Shown piece by piece: positions 24,842-35,288 of a DNA stretch of 64,000 bases (positions are counted from its first letter, which is position 1; every line of letters starts with the position of its first letter). The notes below the pieces were generated by a model, which did no database searches, was not told the origin of the DNA, and worked only from the letters and a program-made list of their open reading frames with translations. The stretch lies in assembly GCA_030826945.1 (NCBI GenBank), contig JAPQLC010000015.1, positions 62,001 through 126,000 on the forward strand, given 5' to 3'. The stretch comes from Candidatus Thiobius zoothamnicola. GTDB lineage: Bacteria; Pseudomonadota; Gammaproteobacteria; Chromatiales; Chromatiaceae. Both the position numbers and the translations under genes were made by a program.

Positions 24842-26785
24842 ATGGGCAAAATTATCGGTATTGATTTAGGCACCACCAATTCCTGTGTCGCAGTCATGGA
24901 AAGTGATGCCGCCAAGGTGATTGAAAATAGCGAAGGTGATCGCACGACCCCTTCGATTATCGCGTATACCAATGATAGCGAGGTGCTGGTTGGCCAAAGT
25001 GCCAAGCGTCAGGCGGTGACTAATCCGCAAAATACCCTGTTTGCGATTAAACGTTTGATCGGACGCCGCTTTACTGATGATGTGGTCAAGCGTGATCAGG
25101 ACATCGTGCCTTACAAGATTGTCGGTGCGGATAATGGCGATGCCTGGGTTGAGGTGAACGGCAAAAAAATGGCCCCGCCGGAAATCTCAGCCAAAGTGTT
25201 GCAGAAGATGAAAAAGACGGCTGAGGACTATCTCGGCGAAGCGGTGACTGAGGCTGTTATCACCGTGCCGGCTTACTTTAATGACTCCCAACGTCAAGCG
25301 ACCAAAGATGCCGGGCGTATCGCCGGTCTTGATGTCAAACGGATTATCAATGAACCAACGGCGGCAGCTTTGGCTTATGGTCTGGATAAAGCGCAAGGCG
25401 ACAAAAAGCTGGCTGTCTACGATTTGGGCGGTGGCACCTTTGACGTATCCATTATTGAAGTGGCTGAGATTGATGGTGAGTACCAATTTGAAGTGTTGGC
25501 GACCAATGGCGACACCTTTTTGGGCGGCGAAGATTTCGATATGCGCATCATTGATTTCCTGGTCGCTGAATTCAAAAAAGATCAGGGCGTTGATCTGAAA
25601 AATGATCCGCTCGCCTTGCAACGTTTGAAAGAAGCGGCGGAAAAGGCCAAGATCGAATTGTCCAACAGCCAGCAGACCGACGTTAATCTGCCTTATATCA
25701 CAGCGGATGCGAGTGGTCCCAAGCACATGAATATCAAGCTGACCCGCGCCAAATTGGAAGGCTTGGTGGACGAACTGGTGCAACGTACCTTGGAACCTTG
25801 TAAAACCGCTTTGAGTGATGCTGGCCTGGCGGCTTCTGAAATTGATGATGTCATTCTGGTTGGCGGTCAGACCCGCATGCCGAAGGTACAGGAAGTGGTC
25901 GAAGGTTTCTTTGGCAAGGCCCCGCGCAAAGATGTGAACCCGGACGAGGCGGTCGCTATGGGCGCGGCCATTCAAGGCGGTGTACTGGGTGGTGATGTTA
26001 AAGATGTCTTGTTGCTGGATGTGACGCCTTTGTCTTTGGGTATTGAGACATTAGGCGGCGTGATGACCCGGTTGATTGAGAAAAACACAACCATTCCGAC
26101 CAATAAGTCACAAGTCTTCTCAACGGCTGATGATAACCAGACCGCCGTCACTGTGCATGTGTTACAAGGCGAACGTGAACAAGCTTCGGGTAATAAATCA
26201 TTGGGTCGTTTTGATCTGACTGATATTCCGCCTGCGCCTCGTGGTTTGCCGCAGATTGAGGTGAGTTTCGATATTGATGCGAATGGCATTTTGCATGTAT
26301 CGGCTAAAGACAAGGCAACAGGCAAAGAACAATCAATTCGTATTACCGCTTCCTCTGGTTTGTCTGATGCGGAAATTGAAAAGATGGTGCAGGACGCTGA
26401 AGCCCATGCGGATGAAGATAAAAAATTCCATGAACTGGTCGAAGCGCGCAATATGGCGGACAGTATGATCCATGCGACGCGTAAATCCATGGAGGAGTTG
26501 GGCGAAGATAAACTGGAAGCGGGTGAAAAAGACGCTATTGAAGCTGCGATCAAAGCGCTTGAAGAAGTCATGAAAGGTGATGACAAGGCTGAGATTGAGG
26601 CGAAAACACAAGCCTTGACCGAGGCTTCAGGCAAGCTGAGCGAACGTTTATATGCGCAGCAAAGTGACGCTGGCGCAGCACCCGGCGCCGCAGAAGACGC
26701 AGGCGGTGCGGCAGGTGCTGATGGCAAGAAAGCCGATGATGTCGTTGATGCGGAGTTTGAAGAAGTCAAAAACGACAAAAAATAA
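24842..26785 (+). CDS. dnaK: Chaperone DnaK (Hsp70)
   Basis: A 647-residue Hsp70. The ATPase domain begins [10 protein letters not shown] and has [10 protein letters not shown] near 195-204 and [10 protein letters not shown] near 340; the linker and substrate domain follow with [10 protein letters not shown]. The C-terminal tail ends D-A-E-F-E-E-V-K, the conserved EEV-type end. It works with GrpE upstream and DnaJ downstream. Unusually, a terminator and a toxin-antitoxin pair lie between dnaK and dnaJ. Confidence 0.98.
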   Translation: MGKIIGIDLGTTNSCVAVMESDAAKVIENSEGDRTTPSIIAYTNDSEVLVGQSAKRQAVTNPQNTLFAIKRLIGRRFTDDVVKRDQDIVPYKIVGADNGDAWVEVNGKKMAPPEISAKVLQKMKKTAEDYLGEAVTEAVITVPAYFNDSQRQATKDAGRIAGLDVKRIINEPTAAALAYGLDKAQGDKKLAVYDLGGGTFDVSIIEVAEIDGEYQFEVLATNGDTFLGGEDFDMRIIDFLVAEFKKDQGVDLKNDPLALQRLKEAAEKAKIELSNSQQTDVNLPYITADASGPKHMNIKLTRAKLEGLVDELVQRTLEPCKTALSDAGLAASEIDDVILVGGQTRMPKVQEVVEGFFGKAPRKDVNPDEAVAMGAAIQGGVLGGDVKDVLLLDVTPLSLGIETLGGVMTRLIEKNTTIPTNKSQVFSTADDNQTAVTVHVLQGEREQASGNKSLGRFDLTDIPPAPRGLPQIEVSFDIDANGILHVSAKDKATGKEQSIRITASSGLSDAEIEKMVQDAEAHADEDKKFHELVEARNMADSMIHATRKSMEELGEDKLEAGEKDAIEAAIKALEEVMKGDDKAEIEAKTQALTEASGKLSERLYAQQSDAGAAPGAAEDAGGAAGADGKKADDVVDAEFEEVKNDKK

Positions 26786-26811
26786 GATTGGATTGACTGC
26801 TGTCACAAGCG

Positions 26812-26843
26812 AACCGCGCGCCGATGACTGGTTGCGCGGTTTT
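26812..26843 (+). terminator. Rho-independent terminator after dnaK
   Basis: AACCGCGC (26812-26819) and GCGCGGTT (26834-26841) form an 8-bp stem with a 14-base loop, ending in TTTT. It would reduce read-through from dnaK to dnaJ. Confidence 0.75.
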
Positions 26844-26861
26844 GTCGATATATTCTCTGGC

Positions 26862-26880
26862 TCCCACATGTTACGTGGGA
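26862..26880. promoter_or_regulatory. Inverted repeat before the PIN antitoxin, possible operator
   Basis: TCCCAC (26862-26867) and GTGGGA (26875-26880) flank a 7-base centre, 20 bases before the antitoxin start. Toxin-antitoxin pairs commonly bind such repeats to repress themselves; that role here is inferred. Confidence 0.45.
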
Positions 26881-26900
26881 ACCATAAATGAGAAAATCTG

Positions 26901-27119
26901 ATGTTAAAAGTAGAAACAACCCAAAAAACCATCACACTTTCTTTCAGTAAGGATTTTATGCCGCCGGCAAAGCTGTCGGATTTAATAGAAAATCTGCGCA
27001 TGAAAGAATTACTGGCGAAAAGCCAATTAACTGAACAACAAGCCTTCAATTTAAGTAAGGAGTTAAAAGAAAACTGGTGGAAAAATAACCGCAAAGAATT
27101 TCTTAAGGAGATTGAATGA
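26901..27119 (+). CDS. Antitoxin partner of PIN toxin
   Basis: A 72-residue, Lys/Glu-rich, mostly helical protein with no recognised domain (K-L-S-D-L-I-E-N-L-R-M-K-E-L-L and a C-terminal W-W-K-N-N-R-K-E-F-L-K). Size, position and a four-base overlap (ATGA) with the PIN gene support an antitoxin role. It is AT-rich compared with dnaK and dnaJ, so it was probably acquired. The ribosome site is weak. Confidence 0.65.
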   Translation: MLKVETTQKTITLSFSKDFMPPAKLSDLIENLRMKELLAKSQLTEQQAFNLSKELKENWWKNNRKEFLKEIE

Positions 27120-27532
27120 TTACAACCCATGCAATTACCGTCGATACAAATATAATTTTTTCTGCACTACTCAAGAATCACAGTAACTACTACGACGTAT
27201 TAACAAACAACTCAATACATTTTTTAATTCCCAAGTTTGCTTTTATAGAGTTATTTAAACACAAAGAAAAGATAGTCCGATATTCAGAACATGCTGATGA
27301 TGAGGTGTTGGAAATTTTATATGGCATTATGAAGAATATACAGATCTACGATGAAAATCTTATCTCATTAAATAGCCGGGAAAAAGCTTGGAATCTGGTC
27401 AAGGAAATTGATGAAAAAGATACTGTTTTTGTCGCCTTATGCCTGGAAACTAACAGCCGTTTATGGACAGGTGATAAAAAGCTTATTAATGGTTTAAGGA
27501 ACAAAGGCTTTGATCGGTTTTTTGAAATCTAA
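27116..27532 (+). CDS. PIN-domain ribonuclease toxin (VapC-like)
   Basis: A 138-residue PIN protein. Acidic residues expected for metal binding are D10 (V-D-T-N-I), E45 (F-I-E-L-F), D99/D102 (E-I-D-E-K-D-T) and D120 (W-T-G-D-K-K-L). PIN toxins of this kind cut RNA, often tRNA or rRNA, when the antitoxin is lost. The pair sits between dnaK and dnaJ, normally adjacent genes, and is AT-rich. Not a typical VapB-type partner, so the subfamily is uncertain. Confidence 0.82.
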   Translation: MITTHAITVDTNIIFSALLKNHSNYYDVLTNNSIHFLIPKFAFIELFKHKEKIVRYSEHADDEVLEILYGIMKNIQIYDENLISLNSREKAWNLVKEIDEKDTVFVALCLETNSRLWTGDKKLINGLRNKGFDRFFEI

Positions 27533-27539
27533 AATTATA

Positions 27540-27553
27540 GGACAAATATGTCC
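27540..27553. repeat. Short inverted repeat between PIN toxin and dnaJ
   Basis: GGACA-AATA-TGTCC, a perfect 5-bp stem. Role unknown. Nearby, the 8-base string AATCTGAT occurs just before dnaJ (27565-27572) and also just before the antitoxin (26895-26902). Confidence 0.4.
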
Positions 27554-27573
27554 GGGCAAAAAGTAATCTGATA

Positions 27574-28695
27574 ATGTCAAAACGCGATTATTACGACGTA
27601 TTGGGCGTAACCAAAAATGCCAGTGAGGCGGAAATCAAAAAGGCTTATCGCCGTCTGGCGATGAAATATCATCCTGATCGTAATACCGGTGATAAAGCGG
27701 CTGCGGCGGAAAAAAACTTCAAAGCCGTCAAGGAAGCTTACGAAATTCTTTCTGATGCGCAAAAGCGATCGGCTTATGATCAATTCGGCCATGCTGGCGT
27801 CGATCCCAGTATGGGACCCGGTCATGCGGGGTCAGGCGATTTCAGCGATATTTTCGGCGAAGTGTTCGGCGATATTTTCGGTGGCGGTCGGGGCGGCGGA
27901 TCCAAAGTCAATCGAGGCGATGATTTAGGCTATAACCTGGAACTCAGCCTGGAAGATGCGGTGGCTGGCAAAACCGTGAAAATCAAGGTGCCGACCAAGG
28001 TGACTTGCAAAACGTGCGGTGGTTCAGGTGCCAAGCCTGGTAGCCAGCCGACGACTTGCGGCACTTGTGGTGGAACTGGCCAGGTGCGTATGCAACAAGG
28101 CTTTTTCTCCGTCCAGCAAACTTGTCCGAGTTGTCATGGTAAAGGCTTCACGATTAATGATCCCTGTAAGGCCTGTCATGGCCGTGGGTGGGTGCAGGAA
28201 ACGAAGACCTTATCGGTCAAGGTGCCGCCTGGCGTGGATACTGGTGATCGTATTCGGTTGGCAGGTGAAGGGGAAGCAGGCGCAAATGGCGGATCGCCAG
28301 GGGATTTATACGTCCAGGTGAGTGTGAAGCCGCATCCGATTTTCACCCGTGAAGACAGCCACCTCTATTGTGAAATGCCGATTTGTTTCACTACAGCGGC
28401 TTTAGGTGGTGAGACAGAAGTGCCGACTTTGGGTGGTCAAATCAAATTGAAGATTCCTGAAGGGACGCAAACCGGCAAAATGTTCCGCATACGGGGTAAA
28501 GGCGTGAAGCCAGTGCGTGGCGGCCCCCAAGGTGATTTATTGTGTAAAGTTGTGGTGGAGACACCGGTCAAGTTGACCGCCAAACAGCGCAGGCTGATTG
28601 AAGACCTGGATCAATTACTGGCGGATGATGGCAGTAAACACACGCCTCATTCGCATGGTTGGTTGGGACGAGTCAGAGACTTTGTCGGCTTATAG
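27574..28695 (+). CDS. dnaJ: Chaperone DnaJ (Hsp40)
   Basis: A 373-residue type I Hsp40. The J domain has the H-P-D motif at 33-35, followed by the Gly/Phe-rich segment (about 75-115), four C-x-x-C-x-G-x-G repeats binding two zinc ions (about 145-210) and the substrate-binding C-terminal domains. It delivers clients to DnaK and stimulates its ATPase. The ribosome site before the ATG is poor. dapB follows on the same strand after 53 bases. Confidence 0.97.
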   Translation: MSKRDYYDVLGVTKNASEAEIKKAYRRLAMKYHPDRNTGDKAAAAEKNFKAVKEAYEILSDAQKRSAYDQFGHAGVDPSMGPGHAGSGDFSDIFGEVFGDIFGGGRGGGSKVNRGDDLGYNLELSLEDAVAGKTVKIKVPTKVTCKTCGGSGAKPGSQPTTCGTCGGTGQVRMQQGFFSVQQTCPSCHGKGFTINDPCKACHGRGWVQETKTLSVKVPPGVDTGDRIRLAGEGEAGANGGSPGDLYVQVSVKPHPIFTREDSHLYCEMPICFTTAALGGETEVPTLGGQIKLKIPEGTQTGKMFRIRGKGVKPVRGGPQGDLLCKVVVETPVKLTAKQRRLIEDLDQLLADDGSKHTPHSHGWLGRVRDFVGL

Positions 28696-28745
28696 GTTAA
28701 TTTAACAGGCAGCGCTTTGTTCTTGGTCTGAATTTATTGGGATAA

Positions 28746-29549
<804 letters not shown>

Positions 29550-29615
29550 TTTTGGGTGCGCGCGGGTGATTTGACTGCTTTTCCACCGCCCATCAGAGTG
29601 TGTAAAGCATCCGAG

Positions 29616-29999
29616 TCACTTGGTGGTGTTACTGTCTGATGCGTTTTTTTCCGCAAGTATGGATAGCGCATGTTGCTCACCCCATTGTTTTAATGCTAAC
29701 AGTACCGGCTGTAAGGTTCGCCCTGTTTTGGTCAAGCTGTATTCCACCTTGGGCGGCACCTGTGGGTAAACTTTTCGGTGCACCAAGCCATAAGCTTCCA
29801 ATTCTCTCAATTGCTTGGTCAGCATGCGTTGCGTCAAGCAACCGATACGCCGTTTGAGTTCATTAAAACGTAGCGTTTCGGTCAGCAGATGGTAAAGAAT
29901 CATTCCTTTACCTTTGCCGCTGAAGAGTTCCAAAGAGGCTTCCACCGGACATGCGCCGCCAGTATATGCTGGGTAACGATTGCGTTTTACAGTATCCAT
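29616..29999 (-). CDS. HxlR-family transcriptional regulator
   Basis: A 127-residue winged-helix regulator. The conserved Cys in G-A-C-P-V-E, L-Y-H-L-L, R-F-N-E-L-K-R-R-I, L-T-Q-R-M-L-T-K-Q-L-R-E-L-E and Y-S-L-T-K-T-G are as expected. The usual G-G-K-W-K motif reads S-G-K-G-K, with the Trp missing. The gene is divergent from a nitroreductase gene and probably regulates it, as HxlR proteins often sense electrophiles through the Cys. A frame opening six codons upstream is possible. Confidence 0.88.
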   Translation of the reverse strand: MDTVKRNRYPAYTGGACPVEASLELFSGKGKGMILYHLLTETLRFNELKRRIGCLTQRMLTKQLRELEAYGLVHRKVYPQVPPKVEYSLTKTGRTLQPVLLALKQWGEQHALSILAEKNASDSNTTK

Positions 30000-30029
30000 T
30001 TTGTGCCTATATGCCAATAATGTGCGTAC

Positions 30030-30057
30030 TTGTCAAAGTGATGTATATCCCTATTAT
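30030..30057 (+). promoter_or_regulatory. sigma-70 promoter of the nitroreductase gene
   Basis: TTGTCA (30030-30035) and TATTAT (30052-30057), 16 bases apart, 46 bases before the start codon. An HxlR operator would be expected to overlap it. Confidence 0.6.
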
Positions 30058-30102
30058 GTGGGGAAATCGAATTTGAAGACATCATGATAGGAAACAATCA
30101 GC

Positions 30103-30759
30103 ATGAACTTAACTGAGATTGCGCACTTTCGTTATGCCACCAAAGTGTTTGACCCGGATAAACGCATTCCGGATCAGCTTTTCGATCAAATAAAAACTTT
30201 GTTGAGGTTCAGCCCTTCGAGCGTCAATTCACAGCCCTGGCATTTCATCATTGCCGATAGTCCTGAAGGTCGTCAGCGTCTCAGTCAGGGTGCGCTGGGT
30301 TCCTATGCTTATAATGAAAGGAAGATTCTGGATGCCTCCCATGTCATTTTGTTTTGCGCTAAGAATGCGATAGATGACGAATACTTGCTGCATTTGCTCG
30401 ACACGGAAGATCAAGATGGCCGTTATGCGGATGCATCTCAAAAAGATTTGGTTCATCAAGTGCGTACAATGTTCGTCAATCTTCATCGTTTTGATTTCAA
30501 GGATGCCCAGCATTGGATGGAAAAGCAGCTCTATTTGAATATGGGCGCGATATTACTCGGAGCCGGTTCATTGGGCGTTGATGCGTTGCCGATGGAAGGT
30601 ATTGATATCCAGGCATTGAATGAGGAGTTCGGACTGCTTAAGCAAGGTTACACGGCGGTCGCCATGGTTGCTTTGGGGTATCGTAAAGCGGGCGATTTTA
30701 ATGCGGCCTTGCCGAAATCCAGGCGCTCAGAGGCGGAGATTTTTACCGTTCTTTCCTGA
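30103..30759 (+). CDS. nfsB: Oxygen-insensitive NAD(P)H nitroreductase
   Basis: A 218-residue FMN enzyme of the NfsB type. The start A-H-F-R-Y-A-T-K-V-F-D, the FMN-binding R-F-S-P-S-S-V-N-S-Q-P-W-H-F and the late L-G-Y-R segment identify it. It reduces nitroaromatics and quinones by two-electron steps, and may act as a dihydropteridine reductase. Divergent from an HxlR regulator that probably controls it. Good terminator downstream. Confidence 0.9.
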   Translation: MNLTEIAHFRYATKVFDPDKRIPDQLFDQIKTLLRFSPSSVNSQPWHFIIADSPEGRQRLSQGALGSYAYNERKILDASHVILFCAKNAIDDEYLLHLLDTEDQDGRYADASQKDLVHQVRTMFVNLHRFDFKDAQHWMEKQLYLNMGAILLGAGSLGVDALPMEGIDIQALNEEFGLLKQGYTAVAMVALGYRKAGDFNAALPKSRRSEAEIFTVLS

Positions 30760-30771
30760 CGGTTTAGCGTT

Positions 30772-30798
30772 GCCGGGTTTGCATTGATCAAACCCGGC
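30772..30798. terminator. Bidirectional terminator hairpin
   Basis: GCCGGGTTT (30772-30780) and AAACCCGGC (30790-30798) form a perfect 9-bp stem with a nine-base loop between the convergent nfsB and purine permease genes. T-runs are short on both sides. Confidence 0.75.
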
Positions 30799-30806
30799 GT
30801 CTGACG

Positions 30807-32102
30807 TTAATTGAACACGAAATGTAAAATGCTCAGTGCCGCAACCAGCAGAACGGCGGGGTTAGCATCTGTGAGTCTCCCACTGGCAATCTTGATCAAT
30901 GCATAAATGATGAATCCAATGGCGATCCCATTAGCAATGCTGAATGTCAATGGAATTAAAATTGTGGTCAAAATCGCAGGGGCATATTCTGTTGCATCTT
31001 CCCAATCGATATGCACCAGATTACTGGTGAAATAAGTAGCGACAAAAACCAAGGCGGGGCCGGTTGCATAGGCGGGGATGCTTTGCGCTAAGGGGGCCAG
31101 CCACAAGCATAGCAAAAACAAAATCGCCACGGTCACGGCGGTCAACCCGGTTCGACCACCTTCTTTGACGCCGGAACCGCTTTCGATATAGGAAGTGGTG
31201 TTGGAAGTGCCCAGCATCGCGCCGGCGACGGTGGCGACTGAATCACTTACCACAGCACGACCAATCCCTTTCACTTTGCCATCTTCACCCACTTTTTTAG
31301 CCAGGTTAGCGACGCTGGTTAAAGTGCCTGCGGTATCAAAGAAATCGACGAATAGGAAGGTGAAAATGACGCCGATCATGGCGGTGGTGAAAGCACCTGC
31401 CAGATCCATTTGCATAAAGGTGGGTGCTATGCTGGGCACGGCACCAAAAGTCCCGCTCAGCTCAGAAGTGCCGGAAATCCAGCCGATAATACTGGTTGAA
31501 ATGATGCCGATGATAATGGCTCCTGGCATCCGCAGACGATCCAGTACCACCATGATGATAAAGCCAACGGCGGCGAGCAGAATGGGCAAGCTGTTGAGGT
31601 CGCCTAATCCAACCAGCGTGGCTGGGTGGTCTGTAATGACGCCGATATTTTTCAAGCCGATAATCGCGAGAAAGAGACCGATGCCTGCGCCAATGCTGTA
31701 CTTCATTGATCCCGGTATGCTGTTGATGATCCATTCACGCAATCCAGAGAGACTGAGGATGAAAAACAGGATGCCGCCGATGAAAACCGCTCCCAGTGCT
31801 TCCTGCCAGGTATGTCCCATGCCAATGACGACGCTATAGGTGAAGAAGGCGTTCAGTCCCAAGCCGGGTGCTAAAGCGACCGGCCAGCCGGCCCATATCC
31901 CCATGATGGCGCAACCAATCACTGCCGCCAAAATGGTGGCGACGAAAACGGCACCGAAATCCATGCCCGTGTTGGATAAAGTCGCCGGGTTGACGACAAT
32001 CACATAAGCCATGGTGAGGAATGTCGCCATACCGGCGATCAGTTCCCGTCCGATTGTGCTTCCCTGCCGGGAAATCCCAAAGAAATTATCTAGCCACTGC
32101 AT
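30807..32102 (-). CDS. NCS2-family purine permease (AzgA-like)
   Basis: A 431-residue transporter with about 13 transmembrane helices. Family strings include F-L-T-M-A-Y-V-I-V-V-N-P near 28-39, A-P-G-L-G-L-N-A-F-F near 76-85, V-D-F-F-D-T-A-G-T-L and L-G-T-S-N-T-T-S-Y-I-E-S. Members import adenine, guanine or hypoxanthine with protons; the exact base cannot be read off. A TTAAGGAAAA ribosome site precedes the ATG. Single gene. Confidence 0.93.
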   Translation of the reverse strand: MQWLDNFFGISRQGSTIGRELIAGMATFLTMAYVIVVNPATLSNTGMDFGAVFVATILAAVIGCAIMGIWAGWPVALAPGLGLNAFFTYSVVIGMGHTWQEALGAVFIGGILFFILSLSGLREWIINSIPGSMKYSIGAGIGLFLAIIGLKNIGVITDHPATLVGLGDLNSLPILLAAVGFIIMVVLDRLRMPGAIIIGIISTSIIGWISGTSELSGTFGAVPSIAPTFMQMDLAGAFTTAMIGVIFTFLFVDFFDTAGTLTSVANLAKKVGEDGKVKGIGRAVVSDSVATVAGAMLGTSNTTSYIESGSGVKEGGRTGLTAVTVAILFLLCLWLAPLAQSIPAYATGPALVFVATYFTSNLVHIDWEDATEYAPAILTTILIPLTFSIANGIAIGFIIYALIKIASGRLTDANPAVLLVAALSILHFVFN

Positions 32103-32423
32103 AACAGTTTTCCTTAATTTATCAATACGAGTGGCGAACTATAGGGAATTTTACTGCTGGAAGTCATGTTAATTTATTGACGCGGATGCATGATAGAGAA
32201 TCCAGACTTAGACTGCATCAGGATGTCTGATCTGGATAGCGTCGATTTTTAAGCTTTTGCTGACCATTTGATGTGATCGCGCAAAATTATTGATGGCAGT
32301 ACTGGCTGCATATCCGTATGGTTATAGATCGCCTGATTACTGCCACAAGTGATTAGTGCTTAACAGAAGCCATCATGGCCTTTGGCGATCTCTGTGAAAC
32401 GTTTCCTAAGGTATCTCTCTCAA
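32103..32423. other. Divergent intergenic region between purine permease and sdhE
   Basis: No gene, tRNA or clear repeat is visible. On the minus strand a TATAGT (about 32138-32143) may be the -10 for the permease. TTGACG near 32178 could be a -35 for rightward transcription, but no convincing partner follows. Confidence 0.35.
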
Positions 32424-32666
32424 ATGCAGACTTCTGAGTTAATGCAGCGTTTACGTTGGCAATGCCGTCGGGGCATGTTGGAGTTAGATTGTATTTTTTC
32501 GGTCTATCTGGATGTTCAGTTTGCTTCCGCCCCGGAGGAGGAGCAACAGCAGTTTGTGCGTTTGCTTCAGCAACAGGATACGGATTTGTATCAGTGGTTA
32601 TTAGACGATGGCATACCTGATGCTGAATTTGAGCGTATTGTTCGTCGCTTACGTCCCGTCATTTGA
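32424..32666 (+). CDS. sdhE: FAD assembly factor SdhE
   Basis: An 80-residue protein that helps attach FAD covalently to the succinate dehydrogenase flavoprotein. The R-G-M-L-E-L-D signature with the key RGxxE motif is at residues 16-22 and the C-terminus has L-D-D-G-I-P-D. A frame opens upstream from a TTG, but ATG at 32424 fits the family length. Its client sdhA is at 57181-58935. The last 18 bases overlap the convergent trhP end. Confidence 0.92.
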   Translation: MQTSELMQRLRWQCRRGMLELDCIFSVYLDVQFASAPEEEQQQFVRLLQQQDTDLYQWLLDDGIPDAEFERIVRRLRPVI

Positions 32667-34058
32667 TGCTCCGCCATCTGAATTTGGATGGAGTGGTATG
32701 TTTTTGCTCTTTATTGGCTGGCTTTCATCCGGCAGTGGCGTTTCCGGACTGAAAAGACGTGTGATTAATCCGAAGTTGTGAACATTCGCCGGTAATTTTG
32801 CTTTCACTGTCCAACCGCTGCCTGGTGCTTTATCCAATGGGCGATTATCCTGATCAAACAATGCTTCTAAGCGAAATTGATGATTACCGGCTGGCGTAAT
32901 CAATTCCAATTCATCGCCAACACAGAATTTATTTTTGACAGAGAGTTCCGTGAGTCCGGTTGATGCGTCATAGGCGGTGACCTCAGCACTGAATTGTGAC
33001 TTATCCGCGACTGAAGCACCTCGCCGATAAGCTTGAAGCTCTTGGCTTGCGTGACGCTCAAAAAAACCATCGGTATAGCCACGGTTAGCCAGGTTCTCCA
33101 GTTCAGCCAGCAAATCCGGGTTGAATGCCTGTCCGGTTACAGCGTCGTTGATGGCGCGGCGATATATTTGCGTGGTCCGCGCCGTGTAATAATGAGATTT
33201 GGTGCGTCCTTCGATCTTCAGACAATCTATGCCAATTTCCGTGAGTCGTTGCACATGTTCAACGGCGCGGAGATCTTTGGAGTTCATGATATATGTGCCG
33301 TGTTCGTCTTCAAAAATCGGCATAAATTCGCCAGGACGATTTTGCTCTTCCAGGTAATACACCTCATCCGCAGCTGGATGGCGCTGAATTTCAGAAAGTG
33401 GAATTTCTGCGATTGGGCTATCGGCAATGGCATCTAACTCGTTTTTGGCGATTTTGTAATCCCAGCGGCAGGAATTGGTGCAAGCGCCTTGGTTGGCGTC
33501 ACGATGGTTGAAATAGCCGGATAACAGGCAGCGGCCTGAGTAAGCGATGCATAACGCGCCATGCACGAAGACTTCAAGTTCCATATCAGGACAAGCGTCG
33601 CGGATTTCGGTGATTTCCCCCAAGGAGAGTTCACGTGACAGAATGATGCGGGTAAGCCCCAGTTTTTGCCAGAATTTGACGCTGGCGGCGTTTACGGTAT
33701 TGGCTTGTACGGATAAATGGATCGGCATGTCTGGCCAACGTTCACGCACCAGCATGATCAAACCAGGGTCTGCCATGATCAAAGCATCGGGCTGCATGTC
33801 AACGACGGGCTTAATATCGTCCAGAAAAGTCTCTAACTTTGCGCCGTGCGGCATAATGTTGGCGGCGACGAAGAATTGTTTGCCCTGCTTGTGCGCCTCC
33901 GCGATGCCGGTGCGTAAATTTTTCTCCATAAAATCATTATTACGCACGCGTAAGCTATAGCGCGGCATGCCGGCATATACGGCGTCAGCGCCGTAAGCGA
34001 ATGCATAGCGCATATTACGTAAGGTGCCGGCAGGGGACAAAAGCTCGGGTGTTTTCAT
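32649..34058 (-). CDS. trhP: Peptidase U32-family tRNA uridine hydroxylase TrhP
   Basis: A 469-residue protein formerly YegQ, needed with chorismate-derived prephenate for 5-hydroxyuridine at tRNA position 34. The U32 signature is E-V-F-V-H-G-A-L-C-I-A-Y-S-G-R-C-L-L-S near 165-183, followed by N-Q-G-A-C-T-N-S-C-R-W and the late Cys, giving a likely Fe-S or metal site. M-K-T-P-E-L-L-S-P-A-G-T is the typical start. Single gene, convergent with sdhE. Confidence 0.9.
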   Translation of the reverse strand: MKTPELLSPAGTLRNMRYAFAYGADAVYAGMPRYSLRVRNNDFMEKNLRTGIAEAHKQGKQFFVAANIMPHGAKLETFLDDIKPVVDMQPDALIMADPGLIMLVRERWPDMPIHLSVQANTVNAASVKFWQKLGLTRIILSRELSLGEITEIRDACPDMELEVFVHGALCIAYSGRCLLSGYFNHRDANQGACTNSCRWDYKIAKNELDAIADSPIAEIPLSEIQRHPAADEVYYLEEQNRPGEFMPIFEDEHGTYIMNSKDLRAVEHVQRLTEIGIDCLKIEGRTKSHYYTARTTQIYRRAINDAVTGQAFNPDLLAELENLANRGYTDGFFERHASQELQAYRRGASVADKSQFSAEVTAYDASTGLTELSVKNKFCVGDELELITPAGNHQFRLEALFDQDNRPLDKAPGSGWTVKAKLPANVHNFGLITRLFSPETPLPDESQPIKSKNIPLHPNSDGGASNDGT

Positions 34059-34198
34059 ACGGTTGTTGACGCATCAATTGGGAATGGCATCCAATGTAGA
34101 TTGTTTTAGGAGTTTTTGTAAACGCTTCATGCCGCATAGCGGCGTTTGTGAGTAGTGCGCCTCCCTTCAATAACCGCCTGTTAAACGGGAATTCCAGT

Positions 34199-34750
34199 AT
34201 GGGTAAGCCATTAACCGCCATATCAGATGAGCTAAAAGCTTTTATTGAGGATCAAAAGATATATTTTGTCGCTACGGCCGCAAGCCGGGGGCGGGTGAAT
34301 ATTTCCCCTAAGGGAATGGACTCTTTGGTCGTGGTGAATTCGAATAGAGTCATTTGGTTGAATGTCACGGGCAGTGGAAATGAGACGGCGGCCCATGTTC
34401 AGGAAAATGCGAGAATGACAATGATGTTTGCCGCATTCTCGGGGAGTCCGATGATACTCAGGCTGTATGGCGATGCTAAAGTGATTCATCGGAATGATCC
34501 AGAATGGCAAACCATGCAGGCTATGTTCAAGCCCTTTCCAGGGGCGAGGCAGATTTTCGATCTTCATGTCGATTTAGTTCAAACCTCCTGCGGTATGTCA
34601 GTGCCTTTGTATGATTATGCGGGAGAGAGGAATCAGCTTTTGGATTGGGCGGAAAAAAAGGGTGAGGAAGGTATTAAAGCGTTCTGGAGAGACCGTAATC
34701 AAACCAGTCTTGACGGTGTGCCAACCCACATCATGGACAAGAATGTTTGA
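34199..34750 (+). CDS. Pyridoxamine 5'-phosphate oxidase-like flavin protein
   Basis: A 183-residue split-barrel protein. The N-terminus F-V-A-T-A-A-S-R-G-R-V-N-I-S-P-K-G is the FMN-binding strand of PNPOx-like proteins, and W-L-N-V-T-G-S-G-N-E-T-A-A-H-V continues it. This subfamily is broad; substrate unknown. A frame opening 17 codons earlier (GTG) is less likely, since GGGA precedes the ATG at 34199. Single gene between trhP and ispF. Confidence 0.78.
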   Translation: MGKPLTAISDELKAFIEDQKIYFVATAASRGRVNISPKGMDSLVVVNSNRVIWLNVTGSGNETAAHVQENARMTMMFAAFSGSPMILRLYGDAKVIHRNDPEWQTMQAMFKPFPGARQIFDLHVDLVQTSCGMSVPLYDYAGERNQLLDWAEKKGEEGIKAFWRDRNQTSLDGVPTHIMDKNV

Positions 34751-34762
34751 TCGTGATGATTG

Positions 34763-34780
34763 AGGCGATGTTTCGCCTTC
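34763..34780. terminator. Weak hairpin between convergent genes
   Basis: AGGCGA-TGTT-TCGCCT, a 6-bp stem followed by TC-rich sequence without a T-run, in the short gap between the flavin protein gene and ispF. Confidence 0.4.
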
Positions 34781-34799
34781 TATGGTAGGGGTGAGGTTT

Positions 34800-35288
34800 T
34801 TAATATCTTTGTTGGTTGGTGAACAATAAGGCCACCGCATGCGCAGCGATGCCTTCGCCCCGTCCGGTATAGCCCATTTTCTCTGTGGTCGTGGCTTTGA
34901 TATTGACTTGTTCGGGGTTGACCAACAGTAAATCAGCCAATTTCTGGCGCATGGCCTCCATATGAGGTGCCAATTTCGGCGCTTGTAAAATCACGGTGGC
35001 GTCCAGGTTGGCGACTTGAAAGTTGCGATCTGAAATTTTTTGCATGACTTGGTTCAATAACAAGGTGCTGTCAATGTTTTTGAAGGCATCATGGGTATCA
35101 GGGAAGTGCCGTCCGATATCTCCCAAGCCTAATGCGCCTAACAGAGCGTCGCAAATCGCGTGGATGAGCACGTCGCCGTCTGAGTGCGCCAATATGCCTT
35201 GAGTATGTGGGATACGCACGCCGCCAATCACGATTTGGTCACCTTCGCCGAAACGATGTGCATCAAATCCATGACCTATGCGCATCAT
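34800..35288 (-). CDS. ispF: 2-C-methyl-D-erythritol 2,4-cyclodiphosphate synthase
   Basis: A 162-residue trimeric enzyme of the MEP isoprenoid pathway. The metal motif G-H-G-F-D-A-H at the N-terminus and [12 protein letters not shown] near 34-45 are intact, as is the late [16 protein letters not shown]. Two ATG codons in a row are possible starts; the upstream gene's stop overlaps them. ispA and ispH of the same pathway are at 49.8 and 51.3 kb. Confidence 0.97.
   Translation of the reverse strand: MMRIGHGFDAHRFGEGDQIVIGGVRIPHTQGILAHSDGDVLIHAICDALLGALGLGDIGRHFPDTHDAFKNIDSTLLLNQVMQKISDRNFQVANLDATVILQAPKLAPHMEAMRQKLADLLLVNPEQVNIKATTTEKMGYTGRGEGIAAHAVALLFTNQQRY

Noticed and set aside
25187-25975. 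262-residue open frame antisense to dnaK
   Set aside because: It mirrors the codon structure of dnaK, has no ribosome site and no recognisable domain; long antisense frames in dnaK are a common artefact.
25972-26778. 268-residue open frame antisense to the dnaK 3' half
   Set aside because: Ser/Ala-rich shadow of the Glu/Ala/Lys-rich dnaK tail; no independent support.
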